Assembly (NCBI RefSeq): GCF_019052805.1
Contig: NZ_JAHQRJ010000003.1
Coordinates: forward strand, 310,001-374,000
Source: Noviherbaspirillum sp. L7-7A
GTDB lineage: Bacteria > Pseudomonadota > Gammaproteobacteria > Burkholderiales > Burkholderiaceae_D
Reading direction: 5' to 3'
DNA length: 64,000 bases
The position numbers were made by a program, and so were the translations under genes. Positions within the stretch are counted from its first letter, which is position 1. The number at the start of each line of letters is the position of its first letter. Below the pieces are notes generated by a model. That model did no database searches. It was not told where the DNA came from and saw only the letters and a program-made list of their open reading frames with translations. Shown one piece after another: positions 35,414 through 44,867 of the stretch.

Positions 35414-36399
35414 TGTGTTAGTCCCTCTGGGGTGATGTCGTTCAAAGCATCAGCCAGAATGGCTGCGGCGTCAACGCCGGCCGGAACGTTAGCTTGCGCA
35501 GGCGCTTCGCGGCGCGGCGCCTTGCGGGTACCCATTTGCAGCATTTCGGCGACCCAGAAAGGGGCGATCTTGATCAGGCCCGAATCCGGCGTTACGGGAC
35601 CGGGGAAATCCTTTGCTTCAATGTAGGGCAGCTTGGACACCGGTGCGATGCCGGACTCCGGATCAGGTGCACCGAGCGCCTTTACATCGAGACGATATTC
35701 ACCCTGGACCTTGATGGGCAGGCCGCGGGTGAGCGTGTTGGCCAGGGGCTCCAGGTTACGGCCGTACCAGTGGATCGGGATGCTCTTGTGGGGATCTTCG
35801 GTCTGGCGCAGCAGCGCCACCAGCCGGTCGTTCATCGGTTTGCCTTCGGCATTGACGCGATTGCGCTCGAGCGACTTGGCCTGCACGAAGCCGGCCAGCT
35901 GGACGGTGTTGGTCGCATTCTTGTTGAGTTTCAGCACGCGCCAATCGACGCTGTTCATGCGCTCTTCCTTTGCGGGCATATCGCCGGCGACCTTCCCAAC
36001 GGCCTCGATGGCAGCTGGTAGGCCGGAATCCTTCGCCGCCGCATGCACCTTGACCGACCACTTTCGCATGACATCTTCGGTAAAACGCTTGTCATTGTGC
36101 ATGAGATTGGGTGACTCGAAGCGAATACTCTTGCCCCGCACGATACGCACGTCGCTTTCGCGGGCGCCGATGAAGTGGCAGTAAGCCATGACCAGATCCC
36201 ACTCTTTCAGGTCGCGCGGCAGCGGCGCCTCGCGAGGGTCGAACTCGACGGGCAGCATGTGGTTTTCGCTGGCGGTTTGTTGGATGAAGCACTTACCCTC
36301 GCCTGGCAGGCGCAGCACGCCCACGATCCATCCTGAATTAAGCATGCCGTTTGGGTAGGAATACGAATCGGCATTGCGCTTGGCGTCCATTGGAAGCAC
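35317..36399 (-). CDS. Conjugative-element hypothetical protein, 360 aa, possible OB-fold
   Basis: GTG start at 36399 with AGGAG five bases upstream. The middle region (DWRVLKLNKNATNTVQLAGF, then IPIHWYGRNLEPLANTLTRG and IKVQGEYRLDVKAL) has the strand pattern and wording of single-stranded-DNA-binding OB-fold proteins. No exact family is recognised. The last 30 codons overlap the zinc-finger gene and are Ser/Pro-rich. The natural stop may have been a TAA just before the zinc-finger ATG, in the +1 frame, so the tail may result from a frameshift. Confidence 0.6.
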   Translation of the reverse strand: MLPMDAKRNADSYSYPNGMLNSGWIVGVLRLPGEGKCFIQQTASENHMLPVEFDPREAPLPRDLKEWDLVMAYCHFIGARESDVRIVRGKSIRFESPNLMHNDKRFTEDVMRKWSVKVHAAAKDSGLPAAIEAVGKVAGDMPAKEERMNSVDWRVLKLNKNATNTVQLAGFVQAKSLERNRVNAEGKPMNDRLVALLRQTEDPHKSIPIHWYGRNLEPLANTLTRGLPIKVQGEYRLDVKALGAPDPESGIAPVSKLPYIEAKDFPGPVTPDSGLIKIAPFWVAEMLQMGTRKAPRREAPAQANVPAGVDAAAILADALNDITPEGLTQWPTFVTIPTPSAKPSSSVPSKRPRQVSRSGT

Positions 36400-36657
36400 G
36401 GGAACTCCTAAAATAAGTCAATGAAACCTTGAACGGGGGCTGTGATGAGACAAGCAGCCCACTGCACAGCTCATATCGAAAGCGTAATGTTGTCCTTTGT
36501 AAATGATTATACAGAACACAGATGTGTAATACCAAGAGAAATCAAAATTGATTCTTTGCTCCGGATGGAAAAGATCGCAGGCGCAGCAATACACACTAGA
36601 CACACTGGAATTCTAGGCAGACTAAGCCTACGCTGTTCCATTCAAGCGCATTTCAGG
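36400..36657 (+). other. Possible small RNA region ahead of an orphan terminator
   Basis: No protein gene is supported here, yet a strong plus-strand terminator follows at 36658. The stretch is divergent from the minus-strand operon starting at 36399, so a plus-strand transcript starting here would be a small RNA or a leader. A regulatory RNA is an inference only. Confidence 0.3.
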
Positions 36658-36689
36658 AAGCCCTTGCGTCTCTGACGCCGGGGCTTTTT
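36658..36689 (+). terminator. Rho-independent terminator
   Basis: Stem AAGCCC-TT-GCGTC, loop TCT, GACGC-CG-GGGCTT, followed by TTT. The T-run on the plus strand sets the direction. No plus-strand gene immediately precedes it. Confidence 0.7.
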
Positions 36690-36850
36690 GCTATGCCGCG
36701 CAAATTCCCACCCCATTCATTTCCTTAAACATGTAAGCCTGTCTGCGCACTGCGATCCTGAACCTTATACAAAGGCGTTCTGTATTCACGGATACCCGAT
36801 CAATGCGAATTTTCGCTGGTGTTGTCTCTCTCCTAAGGATGCATCATGAA

Positions 36851-37370
36851 ATGAGCGCTTCCCTTCCAACCTGTCCTTGGCGACATCGTATTCTGCAAAT
36901 TCCCTGAAGCACTTGAAGCAACCTGCCCTCGCCCGAAGATCCGGCCGGCACTGGTGGTGGACGTGTCCAGGGATAGAAAACGCGTGTACGTCGCCTATGG
37001 CACGTCACAGAAGACCGAGCAGCTCTATCCTGGTGAATTCCAGGTGGATCATGCAGCGTCGATGGAAATGGCTGGCCTGTGTAAGCCGACCAAGTTTGTC
37101 CTGTGCCGCAAGCACTGGCTGGCGCTGAATGCGGAATGGTTTGTTGTTCCTCGCAAGCGTCGGTTTGGTCAATGTCCGAAGTTGGGCAAATTGTCGGAGT
37201 CGCTGGCTCCGCACATGGCTCACGCAGTCGAAACCATGAGGCCCATGTCCTATTTCAGCCGTTGCACAGTCTGTTCATGCAAGTCATTGAAAGGCTCGTT
37301 TCGTCCCCTATCGCGGAACTCCACCAGCAGTTCGACCACTTTATCGAAATTCTGCCGGTCTAGGGTGTAG
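36851..37370 (+). pseudogene. MazF/PemK-like toxin gene, frameshifted near its start
   Basis: A coherent frame from about 36858 gives FQPVLGDIVFCKFPE then RPKIRPALVVDVSRDRK and RVYVAYGTSQKTEQ, the GD..RP.LVV pattern of the MazF/PemK/Kid barrel. No start codon exists in that frame, which is closed by a TGA at 36852. ATG 36851 is in another frame and would join it if one T near 36860 were removed. The gene end runs antisense into the truncated recombinase. No antitoxin gene is seen upstream. Confidence 0.55.
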
Positions 37371-37846
37371 AGCAGTTCTGAAATCTGATCAACGCCGGCG
37401 GCGCCCTGCTCGCGGTTGTGGTACACGCCGTGCGCGGCCATTGACGCGGGATTGGGCGCGATTTCCAGATGCCGGCAGACGCGCTCGAGCAACTGCACAT
37501 GGCGGGTCCGAATGGTGCTGACGATATCCTTGTCGCCCTTGCCGTGGCCAGTAACGTGCGCGTCGAAAAAACGCAGGATGTGGTCCGGGGTGACGGTAGA
37601 CAAGTTGACCTGTTCGCCGGCCATCCATTTGACGAACTTGGCAAACATGGTGATCAGGTTCTTGCGTGTGCAATCTCGCAAGGGACGCTTTTCCTTGTTG
37701 ACGTCAGTAGGCGGTCGACGGCCATGGTCGACGTAGGCCTCGGATTTGACCAACTCGGCAAAGGCCTCGCTCCGCTCATGGCGCCAGCCATCGGGGTGAT
37801 CGTATAAACCGAGCGTTTTCATATCCATCTGAGGACTCTTCTGCAA
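37250..37846 (-). pseudogene. Tyrosine recombinase, core-binding domain only (truncated)
   Basis: 198 aa. The visible part matches the N-terminal SAM-like core-binding domain of phage/ICE integrases: NLITMFAKFVKWMAGE, TVTPDHILRFFDAH, TRHVQLLERVCRHLEIAPNP. The catalytic domain with R-H-R-Y is absent; the frame ends after QTVQRLK inside the antisense toxin remnant. The element that carried it cannot integrate by this protein. It may be a decayed ICE integrase. Confidence 0.6.
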
Positions 37847-38540
37847 GCAGGGCGGCGCAGCCGCCTTGCATTTATGACTTCTGTCTTGTTCGGTGGGATG
37901 CCGACTGGAGGGGAGAATAATTACTGGTCAAGCATACAGTAATTCAGGCTCAGGAGACAAGAACGCAACAATCTATCCATCACCGCGTCAAAGCCTTAAC
38001 CCCGCCGATCGACCCATCCACTTCGAAATACCTCTCATAAATTTTGACCGTCCGTAAAACTCCCTTTCCCCCATCTCTCCCCGATGCGGCCGCGCCCTAG
38101 AGAAAAAAAAGAAAAAAGAAAAAAAGGGATTCATCGGACGGTGGCCACTAAATCGAGCGCAAATACGCAACCAAAGTAAAGCGCCGGTAGGTAAGCGGAG
38201 CCGATATCCACGCCTCAGGGATAGGATCGAGACGACCGATCAAAAGGAGAAAGTGAATTCAGAGCGCCGCGGCGTCCGGTCCATGGTCAACGGACAGCTT
38301 GCCGACGGCACAGGTCGCAGGGGTGGCGCTTGCGCCAGAAAGAAAAGAAAGAGAAGAAAATAAAGGGGGGTTAGAGGAGACGGAGCGGTCGGTGGAGTCG
38401 GCTGGGAGGTAGCCGAAGCCAGAATAGAGAGGCTGGACAGGGATGGATTGATTGTTGCATTTTATGCTGACTGGTCAGGACTTACCTGATCCGTCACTCG
38501 TCGACGCGGCTCTGATTGCATTCATGCCGCGCCGAGTAGT
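37847..38540. other. Gene-free region with purine tracts
   Basis: About 700 bases without a supported gene. Two almost pure purine stretches (about 38,099-38,128 and 38,334-38,372) are present on the plus strand. I see no origin-type repeats or RNA gene. Confidence 0.4.
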
Positions 38541-38542
38541 GC

Positions 38543-39771
38543 TTGCAAAATGGGGAAACCATCGATCACGAGGTCGCTTATTTGCCTTTTGCGGGCGGCG
38601 GCGGTGACTTTGGTAAGAGATTGCCGCGGCCTCCGTCAGATGGCTTTCCAGTTTTGCTCGGACCGTTCGGCACCGGTCCACCGTCGGCTGAACTGACTCA
38701 CCACCTGGCACAGGAAGAGCAAGCCAGTAAAAATCATCCCAACGGCACGTTACCCAAAACGGTACTGGCGCCCGGCGGCGAACTACAACTCGATGTGCCG
38801 CGCGACCGGCTATCGAGCTTTGAACCCACGCTGGTAGCCAAGTACCAGCGGCGCATGCCTGGCTTTGACGATCATGTCATCAGCATATACGCCCGTGGCA
38901 TGACGGTACGGGAGATCCAGGGCCACCTGCTGGAGTTGTATGGCTCGGCGGTCTCGCCGGACCTGATTTCCACCATCACCGACGAAGTGATCGAGGAAGT
39001 CGCGCAATGGCAAAGCGGCCGCTGGAGCCGATGTATCTGATCGTGTACTTCAATGCATTGCGCCTGAAGATCCGCGATGAAGGAACGGTCAAGAACAAGG
39101 CGGTATACCTGGCACTGGGCGTGCGCGCCAATGGGCGCAAGGAAGTACTGGGATTGTGGATTGAACAAACTGAGGGCGCCAAGTTCTGGCTCAAGGTGTT
39201 CAACCGACTTGAAGAACCGGGTTTGCACGACATCCACATTGCGGTGGGCGACGGTCTGCGCGGCTTCCCGGAAGCGATCGAGGCAGTCTATCCGCAGGCC
39301 CAGATCCAAACCTGCATTGTGCATCTGATCCGCAACTCGACGACGTTGGCCGCATGGAAAGACCGTAAGGAACTGGCAGCGGCGCTCAAGCCGATCTACC
39401 AAGTGGCCAATGCGGATATGGCCGCTGCGGCGCTGGACGCATTTGCTGCCGGGTCATGGGAAGCCAATTCCCGACCGTGGCGGTGATGTAGCAACGCCAA
39501 TGGCAACAAGTCATTCCATTCTTTGTGTATCCGCCTGTGGTTAGAAAGATCATCTATACGACCAATGCCATCGAAAGCTTGCATATGCGCCTGCGCAAGA
39601 TCGTCAAGAACCAAGGCCACTTCCCCAGCCACGAGGCCGCTACGAAGCTGCTGTTTCTGGCCTTGCGCAACATTGAAAAAGACTGGAAGATGCCACCGTA
39701 GACATGGAAGCAAGCGGCCAATCCACTCGCGATGATATTCGGCGAGCGCTTCACCAACGCTGTCAACTAAA
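38543..39771 (+). pseudogene. IS256-family (Mutator) transposase, multiply disrupted
   Basis: Fragments in order: VAKYQRRMPGFDDHVISIYA and GMTVREIQGHLLELYG in one frame, then a one-base shift near 39,010, then VKNKAVYLALGVRANGRKEV and LGLWIEQTEGAKFWLK in the next. A further shift near 39,460 is followed by KIIYTTNAIESLHMRLRKIV and LLFLALRNIEKDWKMPP, then a TAG. The first catalytic Asp (YFDALR in the family) reads YFNALR, so it is also chemically dead. Terminal repeats were not resolved. Confidence 0.85.
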
Positions 39772-39931
39772 CCGGCCTCGTACACAAAAAACTGATCGTC
39801 TCCCCAGGACGGACAAGAGCCGGGCCGGCCCGCATCTTTATCCCCTCGATTGCCTGTCCTCGCATCCGGAACAAGCAAAGCCGACCCCGAGCCAGCCGCC
39901 GCCGCTGCCCTACCCTGGAGCAAGGGCTTAT

Positions 39932-40435
39932 GACACAGGTCAGCTTGTTGAGCGGATGGGGAAACGCAGTTGATTTAGGAGCAAGGAATAAGATGGACAA
40001 CGGTAGGCCGTCAATAGAAGGAACTGGATCGGAGCCTGGCCAGGTCAAGTCCGGTTCTGACGCTCGACCAGGTCGCAAAGCCATCACCGGCCGGAAGTTC
40101 GCCCGCGTGCGCAAGTAGGTAAGGCAGCCAAGTGACCAAGAAGAAAAAGAAGCTCCGAACGCTGGCCAGCACTGGCGCCACATGGACAAGTCAGTCATCT
40201 ACGCATCCGGCACAAGCAACTTTCCCGACAGGCAGTACTGGGATGCCAACGCCTACTTCCCCAGGCAAAGAAAGACGGGTGATGCAGATCGATTAGCCCA
40301 ATGAGGCAAGCTCCACTCCGCAGGAGCGGAACAGTCCAGGACCTTCTGACACGGGTCAGGTTGGCCAAGCCCGCCGGGAGCCTAACCAGTCAGTCTCGGG
40401 CGCCAGCCAGTCATGACCATTTTGATACAGGTCAG
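39932..40435 (+). repeat. Three dispersed 12-base repeats, GAYACRGGTCAG
   Basis: Copies at 39932-39943 (GACACAGGTCAG), 40348-40359 (GACACGGGTCAG) and 40424-40435 (GATACAGGTCAG), all in the same orientation, in the gene-free 39,772-40,513 stretch between the dead IS256 and the plasmid-type genes. They could be remnants of iterons or of a transfer origin; no further evidence. Confidence 0.4.
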
Positions 40436-40513
40436 GATGACTGCCAGGTCTATGAGGCAGACCCGGCCGGGAGATTGTGAAAGGGAAAGAGAAAAGAGAG
40501 GACTCAGTGGAAG

Positions 40514-41074
40514 TCAGTCGTCCTCAGGAAGCATTTCGAGCAAGACAGCAGAGGAACGACCGGGCTCGGAGTCGGGACTATCTGTTCGGTTCTCCAAGGC
40601 TTGGAGAAGCCCGTCTAGATTCGCGTTCATGGCCACCAGTTCTACCTGATTGGATGTGCTTAGCGCTTCAGTCATCTTGAAGTTCTGAATCTTGCCCAAT
40701 GCCCTGGCGCGAAGCACGAGGAGTGTTTTGCTCATCCGCATGAGGTCCTTGACCACTGGTGAGTCCGCTCGCCATTCATGTGACGTTTTCACGACCAGGA
40801 CTAGCGACTCCAACTTGACGCGTTCAGCCCGCCACAAACCGGTCCTTCCATAAATCCATTTCACCACAGAAGGAACAAGTTTTCCGCGTTTTTTCCACCA
40901 CTGAATGCGCAGTTTTCCGCTCTTCCAAGGCTGTAGTTTACCTAGTGCTTCATCGATTTTGGCGAGTTGGATATCGATCTGGATGACGAGTTCAACGAGG
41001 GTGTTTGCGGTGGCCTCGACTTCGAGAACGAGAGCCATGATTTCATCAAGGTTGCGGGGGGGTCGGAACGCCAT
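40514..41074 (-). CDS. Hypothetical protein, 186 aa, helical
   Basis: Almost entirely alpha-helical by composition: a heptad-like N-terminus (VEATANTLVELVIQIDIQLA), a basic Trp-rich middle (SGKLRIQWWKKRGKLVPSVV), then another helix (VKDLMRMSKTLLVLRARALG). No membrane segment. It is divergent from the parM locus and so could be a plasmid maintenance or replication accessory gene. Family not recognised. Confidence 0.6.
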   Translation of the reverse strand: MAFRPPRNLDEIMALVLEVEATANTLVELVIQIDIQLAKIDEALGKLQPWKSGKLRIQWWKKRGKLVPSVVKWIYGRTGLWRAERVKLESLVLVVKTSHEWRADSPVVKDLMRMSKTLLVLRARALGKIQNFKMTEALSTSNQVELVAMNANLDGLLQALENRTDSPDSEPGRSSAVLLEMLPEDD

Positions 41075-41199
41075 AGTTTAAGTAAGGGTTAGGAGGGGAT
41101 CGGAACTATGCAAAGATTCCCGTAGATTATGATTATTTATGTTGTGAATTGTCAATTTTAGTTAGGTATCGTATCATTCGTTCGGTGATGAGGAGGTGC

Positions 41200-41269
41200 C
41201 ACACGGCGTGTGACACACGGCGCGAGGCACACGGGACACGGCATGTCGCACACGGGACACGGCACGGAG
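41200..41269 (+). repeat. parC-like: Heptamer-phased repeat array upstream of parM (parC-like centromere candidate)
   Basis: Ten consecutive 7-base units in register: CACACGG at 41200, 41214, 41228 and 41249; GACACGG at 41235 and 41256; diverged units between (CGTGTGA, CGCGAGG, CATGTCG, CACGGAG). It sits 96 bases upstream of the parM start, where type II plasmid partition loci place the ParR-binding centromere, which often also controls transcription. No other function is visible. Confidence 0.65.
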
Positions 41270-41364
41270 CCAGTAATTAGTAGTGTGCACTGGCTCTTCT
41301 CCAATACCTGCAGTGGAGTCCGAACCCTCACCTCTTATCTCAACTTCTTACATAGGAAATATCA

Positions 41365-42396
41365 ATGCACGGTCAAACCATCATCGGACTCGACGTTGGC
41401 CGAAGCGCCGTCAAGGCAAGGGCCTTTGCCAAAGGGCAGGAATTTGAGCTGACCTTCCCATCGCTGGTCTGCCACGCGATCATGTTAAGTGACGAAAATT
41501 CGATTCGTACTGCAGAACCCGAGACGATCGTTGTGGAAGGTAGAAGCTACTTCACTGGTGATACTGCACGTCTTCAGGGAGGCGTTACTTCATCCGCAGG
41601 ACTTTCACACGACTGGACTGAAACCCAAGCCTATCAGGCGCTCGTCCTATCGACCTTGAAGCGCCTTGCTCGCATAGGGGTAACGGGACTCGAATCCCCT
41701 TATATCCTGGTAGGCACGCCTGCTGCTCTCTATGGCAAGCAACGTGAGCGGCTTGAGGAACTCACCCGAAAAGCAGCACCTAATGCCGATGTAAAAGCGT
41801 TGTCGCAACCAATGGGCGCATTTCTATCGTTTTTTCTGAACAAAAAGGGATACCCGATTTCAGAAAATATGATTGATGAAATCGGTCGTAAGAAGTCCTG
41901 GGCCGTCATCGACGTAGGGCATTTCACGACCGATTTCTTGTTGATGAAGGAAGGCGTCCATATCGATCGCAAGTCTGAATCTTGCGAAGGCATATTTCTG
42001 GCAGCGGAGCAACTCGGCCGTATTTTGTCGGCCAAAGGTATAGACGCCTCCCCGGTTGCTTGTGAAGACGCGCTGAGAACGAAAAAAATACGGCATTTTG
42101 GTGTGAAGTCAATTGCCGACGAGGTAGCTGAAGCAGCCGAAGTTGTGGTCAGCAAGATTATGACCAAGACAAACGATCTGCTTGCGGCTGAGGCGGCAAC
42201 TGTCGACGGGATTCTGCTTGCCGGAGGCGGTGCCCCAATTATTTACGACAGCCTGCTTAAGCAATGGCCTCACATCATGCTTCTGCCTGAGCCACGAATG
42301 GCAGTTGCGGAAGGGTTTTGCAGATATGGGAAAGGTCAACTTCTCAAACGTGCGGCAGCCATCACGGTTAAGGAAAAGGTGGTGGCAAATGGCTAG
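41365..42396 (+). CDS. parM: Actin-like plasmid segregation ATPase ParM
   Basis: 343 aa of the actin/ParM/StbA fold. Phosphate-1 loop IIGLDVGRSAVKARAF at the N-terminus, phosphate-2 AVIDVGHFTTDFLLM near residue 185 and the adenosine motif ILLAGGGAPIIYDS near residue 290. It polymerises to push plasmid copies apart. AGGAAAT lies eight bases before the ATG. It is followed after 146 bases by a ParR-like gene and preceded by the heptamer array, so the locus looks complete. Confidence 0.88.
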   Translation: MHGQTIIGLDVGRSAVKARAFAKGQEFELTFPSLVCHAIMLSDENSIRTAEPETIVVEGRSYFTGDTARLQGGVTSSAGLSHDWTETQAYQALVLSTLKRLARIGVTGLESPYILVGTPAALYGKQRERLEELTRKAAPNADVKALSQPMGAFLSFFLNKKGYPISENMIDEIGRKKSWAVIDVGHFTTDFLLMKEGVHIDRKSESCEGIFLAAEQLGRILSAKGIDASPVACEDALRTKKIRHFGVKSIADEVAEAAEVVVSKIMTKTNDLLAAEAATVDGILLAGGGAPIIYDSLLKQWPHIMLLPEPRMAVAEGFCRYGKGQLLKRAAAITVKEKVVANG

Positions 42397-42542
42397 ACCT
42401 ATCCTGATATCGGATTCAAGTACAACGTTAATGCAGGTGAACGCCTTGACATTATTTCAAATTAGCCGACTGCGTTCAGTTGCAAGCGACGTGCTGTCTG
42501 TGCAATGCGCTGTCAGTAATTCAAACAGTTGAGGAGCAGCCA

Positions 42543-43262
42543 ATGGCTCGGTACATCAAACAATACGATCCAAATGAGACACACAGGCGGATCGGAATCG
42601 AAGTTCAGGAAGAACGCTGCCCGGGCCTGCTGGAATTCCTGGCAAGCCTACCTATGGGTGTAGAAACCCCCGCCATTAGGGCGGTCTTTTACCAATGGTA
42701 CTTGGAGCATGTCCAAAATGACACGCTTGGTGAGGCGCTGGAAAAGGCGATCAGTGGACCCGGCGGCGTGGCTCAAAGCCGCCGTCGGACAGAAATGGCG
42801 CGCACAGGGCGCGTTCCTGCACGCAAGCGAGTCACTTCTCCGCCCAAATCCACTCGACGCTCAGCGATTCCTGTTGCTACAGTAGACGATAATGAGAACC
42901 CAACTGCTACTCCGAAAAATCCACCCCAGGCAGCTTCTCCGCGGAGCGAGTCCAACAACGAAGTACCATCGGAGGTGGCTATCAATCTGCCAGCGGTTGT
43001 GGAACAGGATAAACAGGAAGCCCCTCCAGTCGCGTCGACCCTTAAGCCTGCATGGGCGCCATTTACCTCAACCGTACCGGAGCAGGTGCATGAATCGTCG
43101 CCCTCCCATATGCAGATGCCAGCGCAAGCAGGCAATATGGTTGCTGCAGTATCCAACGCTCGTCAGGCTGAAAACGATAACGCTCCTGTAGATATTTCCA
43201 AACTATCAACAATAGAATTCGATGGGCTGATGAATCTCGATACGATGTTCAACATAGGTTAG
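42543..43262 (+). CDS. parR: ParR-like partition adaptor, 239 aa
   Basis: Assigned mainly by position after parM. GAGGAG precedes the ATG at 42543; the frame is open further upstream but the ribosome site fixes this start. Residues 1-80 are folded-looking (LLEFLASLPMGVETPAIRAV, FYQWYLEHVQ) and could be the DNA-binding part. Residues 80-215 are Pro/Ser/Thr-rich and likely disordered. The last 20 residues (STIEFDGLMNLDTMFNIG) form a short conserved-looking peptide that may cap the ParM filament, as the ParR C-terminus does in R1. Longer than classical ParR (about 120 aa). Confidence 0.65.
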   Translation: MARYIKQYDPNETHRRIGIEVQEERCPGLLEFLASLPMGVETPAIRAVFYQWYLEHVQNDTLGEALEKAISGPGGVAQSRRRTEMARTGRVPARKRVTSPPKSTRRSAIPVATVDDNENPTATPKNPPQAASPRSESNNEVPSEVAINLPAVVEQDKQEAPPVASTLKPAWAPFTSTVPEQVHESSPSHMQMPAQAGNMVAAVSNARQAENDNAPVDISKLSTIEFDGLMNLDTMFNIG

Positions 43263-43533
43263 TTCACGGAGAAACATCTCCCAGTGCTTGTTGCAACCTC
43301 AAGAGACGAATCACGCGACAGGCTTTTTCCTGTGCGGTGGCCTTGTCTCAACCGGCAAGATCAAATAACCAGTACTACTCTGCCATGTGAAGACGTAGAA
43401 TTTCTGAATATGGCTGCTGTCTGGAAGGATATTCATGGATACCGTGATTCCTGTCGGACGGACTGGCATGAGGATTTTCAGCAATGGCTTAAACCATTCT
43501 TAGCGGTTTTTTAGCGTTCCGAGCGACATTGCT

Positions 43534-44703
43534 GGGCGCCGCTCTATTTGCAGGGACTTTTGGGTCTCGGGGCCCGCAAGAGTGTTGAGCCAATGACCGA
43601 ACATGCGTGCCCTGGGCAAACGCAGCAACTCCACCACTTTGTGTCGACCTCGCCTTGGTCCACCGCCCCTTTGGAACGGGTGCTGCGTTAGCCGGCTGAC
43701 GCTCTCTGGTGGGCGGCAAGGACGCCGTGCTGATCGTGGACGACACGGCGCTGCCCAAGCAGGGCAAACACTCGGTCGGGGTCAAGCGCCAGCACTGCGG
43801 CGTGCTGGGCAAGCAGGCGAACTGCCACGTATTGGGCTCGCTCACTTTGGCGCAAACGCAGGTGCCAGTACCAAAAAGGAGGTGCCAGTACCAATTGCCT
43901 TGCGGCTGTACTTGCCTAAAGACTGGGCGCAGGACAAAGCGCGTCGTGCAGAATCCAAGGTACCCGAGTCGATCTCGTTTGAAACCAAGGACGACATTGC
44001 ACTGGCGCAGATCGATAGTGCCTTGGCGGACAGTGTGCGCTTTGGCATGGTCCTGGCCGATGCTGGCTATGGCAGTTCCGCAGAATTTCGTGCCGGGCTG
44101 ACGCAACGAGGGCTACGTTGGGCAGTAGGTGTGCAGCCGACATAGAAGGTCTATCCGGCTGATGTAGAACTTAGTATGCAGGCTACAAATCCTGGAGCTG
44201 GGGGGCGTGCCAAATATCCACAACCTTCGACACCAAGCGTGTCGGTGGTGCATATGATTGACATGTTGGATTCCAAGGCGCTACGGCGCTGTTCGTGGCG
44301 CTGCGGCACCAAAGACATGCTCAGCGCGCGGTTTGCCTGCGTGCGGGTGTGCGTTGCTGAAGGTACCTTGGTATCACATGGGCAGCATCTTCCTGGGCAA
44401 GCTGCATAGTTGGTGTGCGAAGCGCGCTCCAGCGGCAAGTGCAAATATTAATTCACCAATCATCCGCCTAATACGCCGCGCAGGACGCTGGTACGCGCCA
44501 TCAAGGCCCGGTGGGCATGCGAACAGGCGCATCAGCAACTCAAGGATGAACTAGGCCTGGACCAATACGAGGGCCGATCCTGGCTGGGACTACATCATCA
44601 CGCGTTATTGACGATGATTGCGTTCACCTATTTGCAGCACAGACGTCTAACCAGTGCATTACAGGCGGGGGAAAAAACCGGCACCAATACACCAGGCCCG
44701 CAG
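43534..44703 (+). pseudogene. IS701/IS4-like transposase, broken by a 19-base duplication and other lesions
   Basis: Fragments of a DDE transposase: GLGARKSVEPMTEHACPGQT (43,560-43,620), an in-frame TAG, then [20 protein letters not shown] with the first catalytic Asp, [20 protein letters not shown] near 44,060 with the second, and [20 protein letters not shown] near 44,520 with the Glu. A 19-base tandem duplication (GGTGCCAGTACCAA at 43861 and 43880) shifts the frame. About 280 bases at 44,160-44,440 interrupt the gene with unrelated sequence. Dead. Confidence 0.8.
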
Positions 44704-44867
44704 CCAGAGGAACGAGAAAATATCTGGTTTGGCAAGAGGAAACGGAAACATATTTCTCGCTTAACTGTTGCAAAATTGAAATATGTTACGAAATGTAATT
44801 TACTTTACTGGTAGAAATGTTGAAAATCATTCATCTTTTTAACAATTTCACCTGCCATTACTCCGCC

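Noticed and set aside
37988-38170. 60-codon minus-strand ORF rich in Phe
   Set aside because: It is the antisense translation of a purine tract with no domain or ribosome site.
41660-41705. tRNA T-arm-like sequence (GGGACTCGAATCCCC)
   Set aside because: It lies inside parM in frame, and no acceptor, D or anticodon stems can be formed around it.
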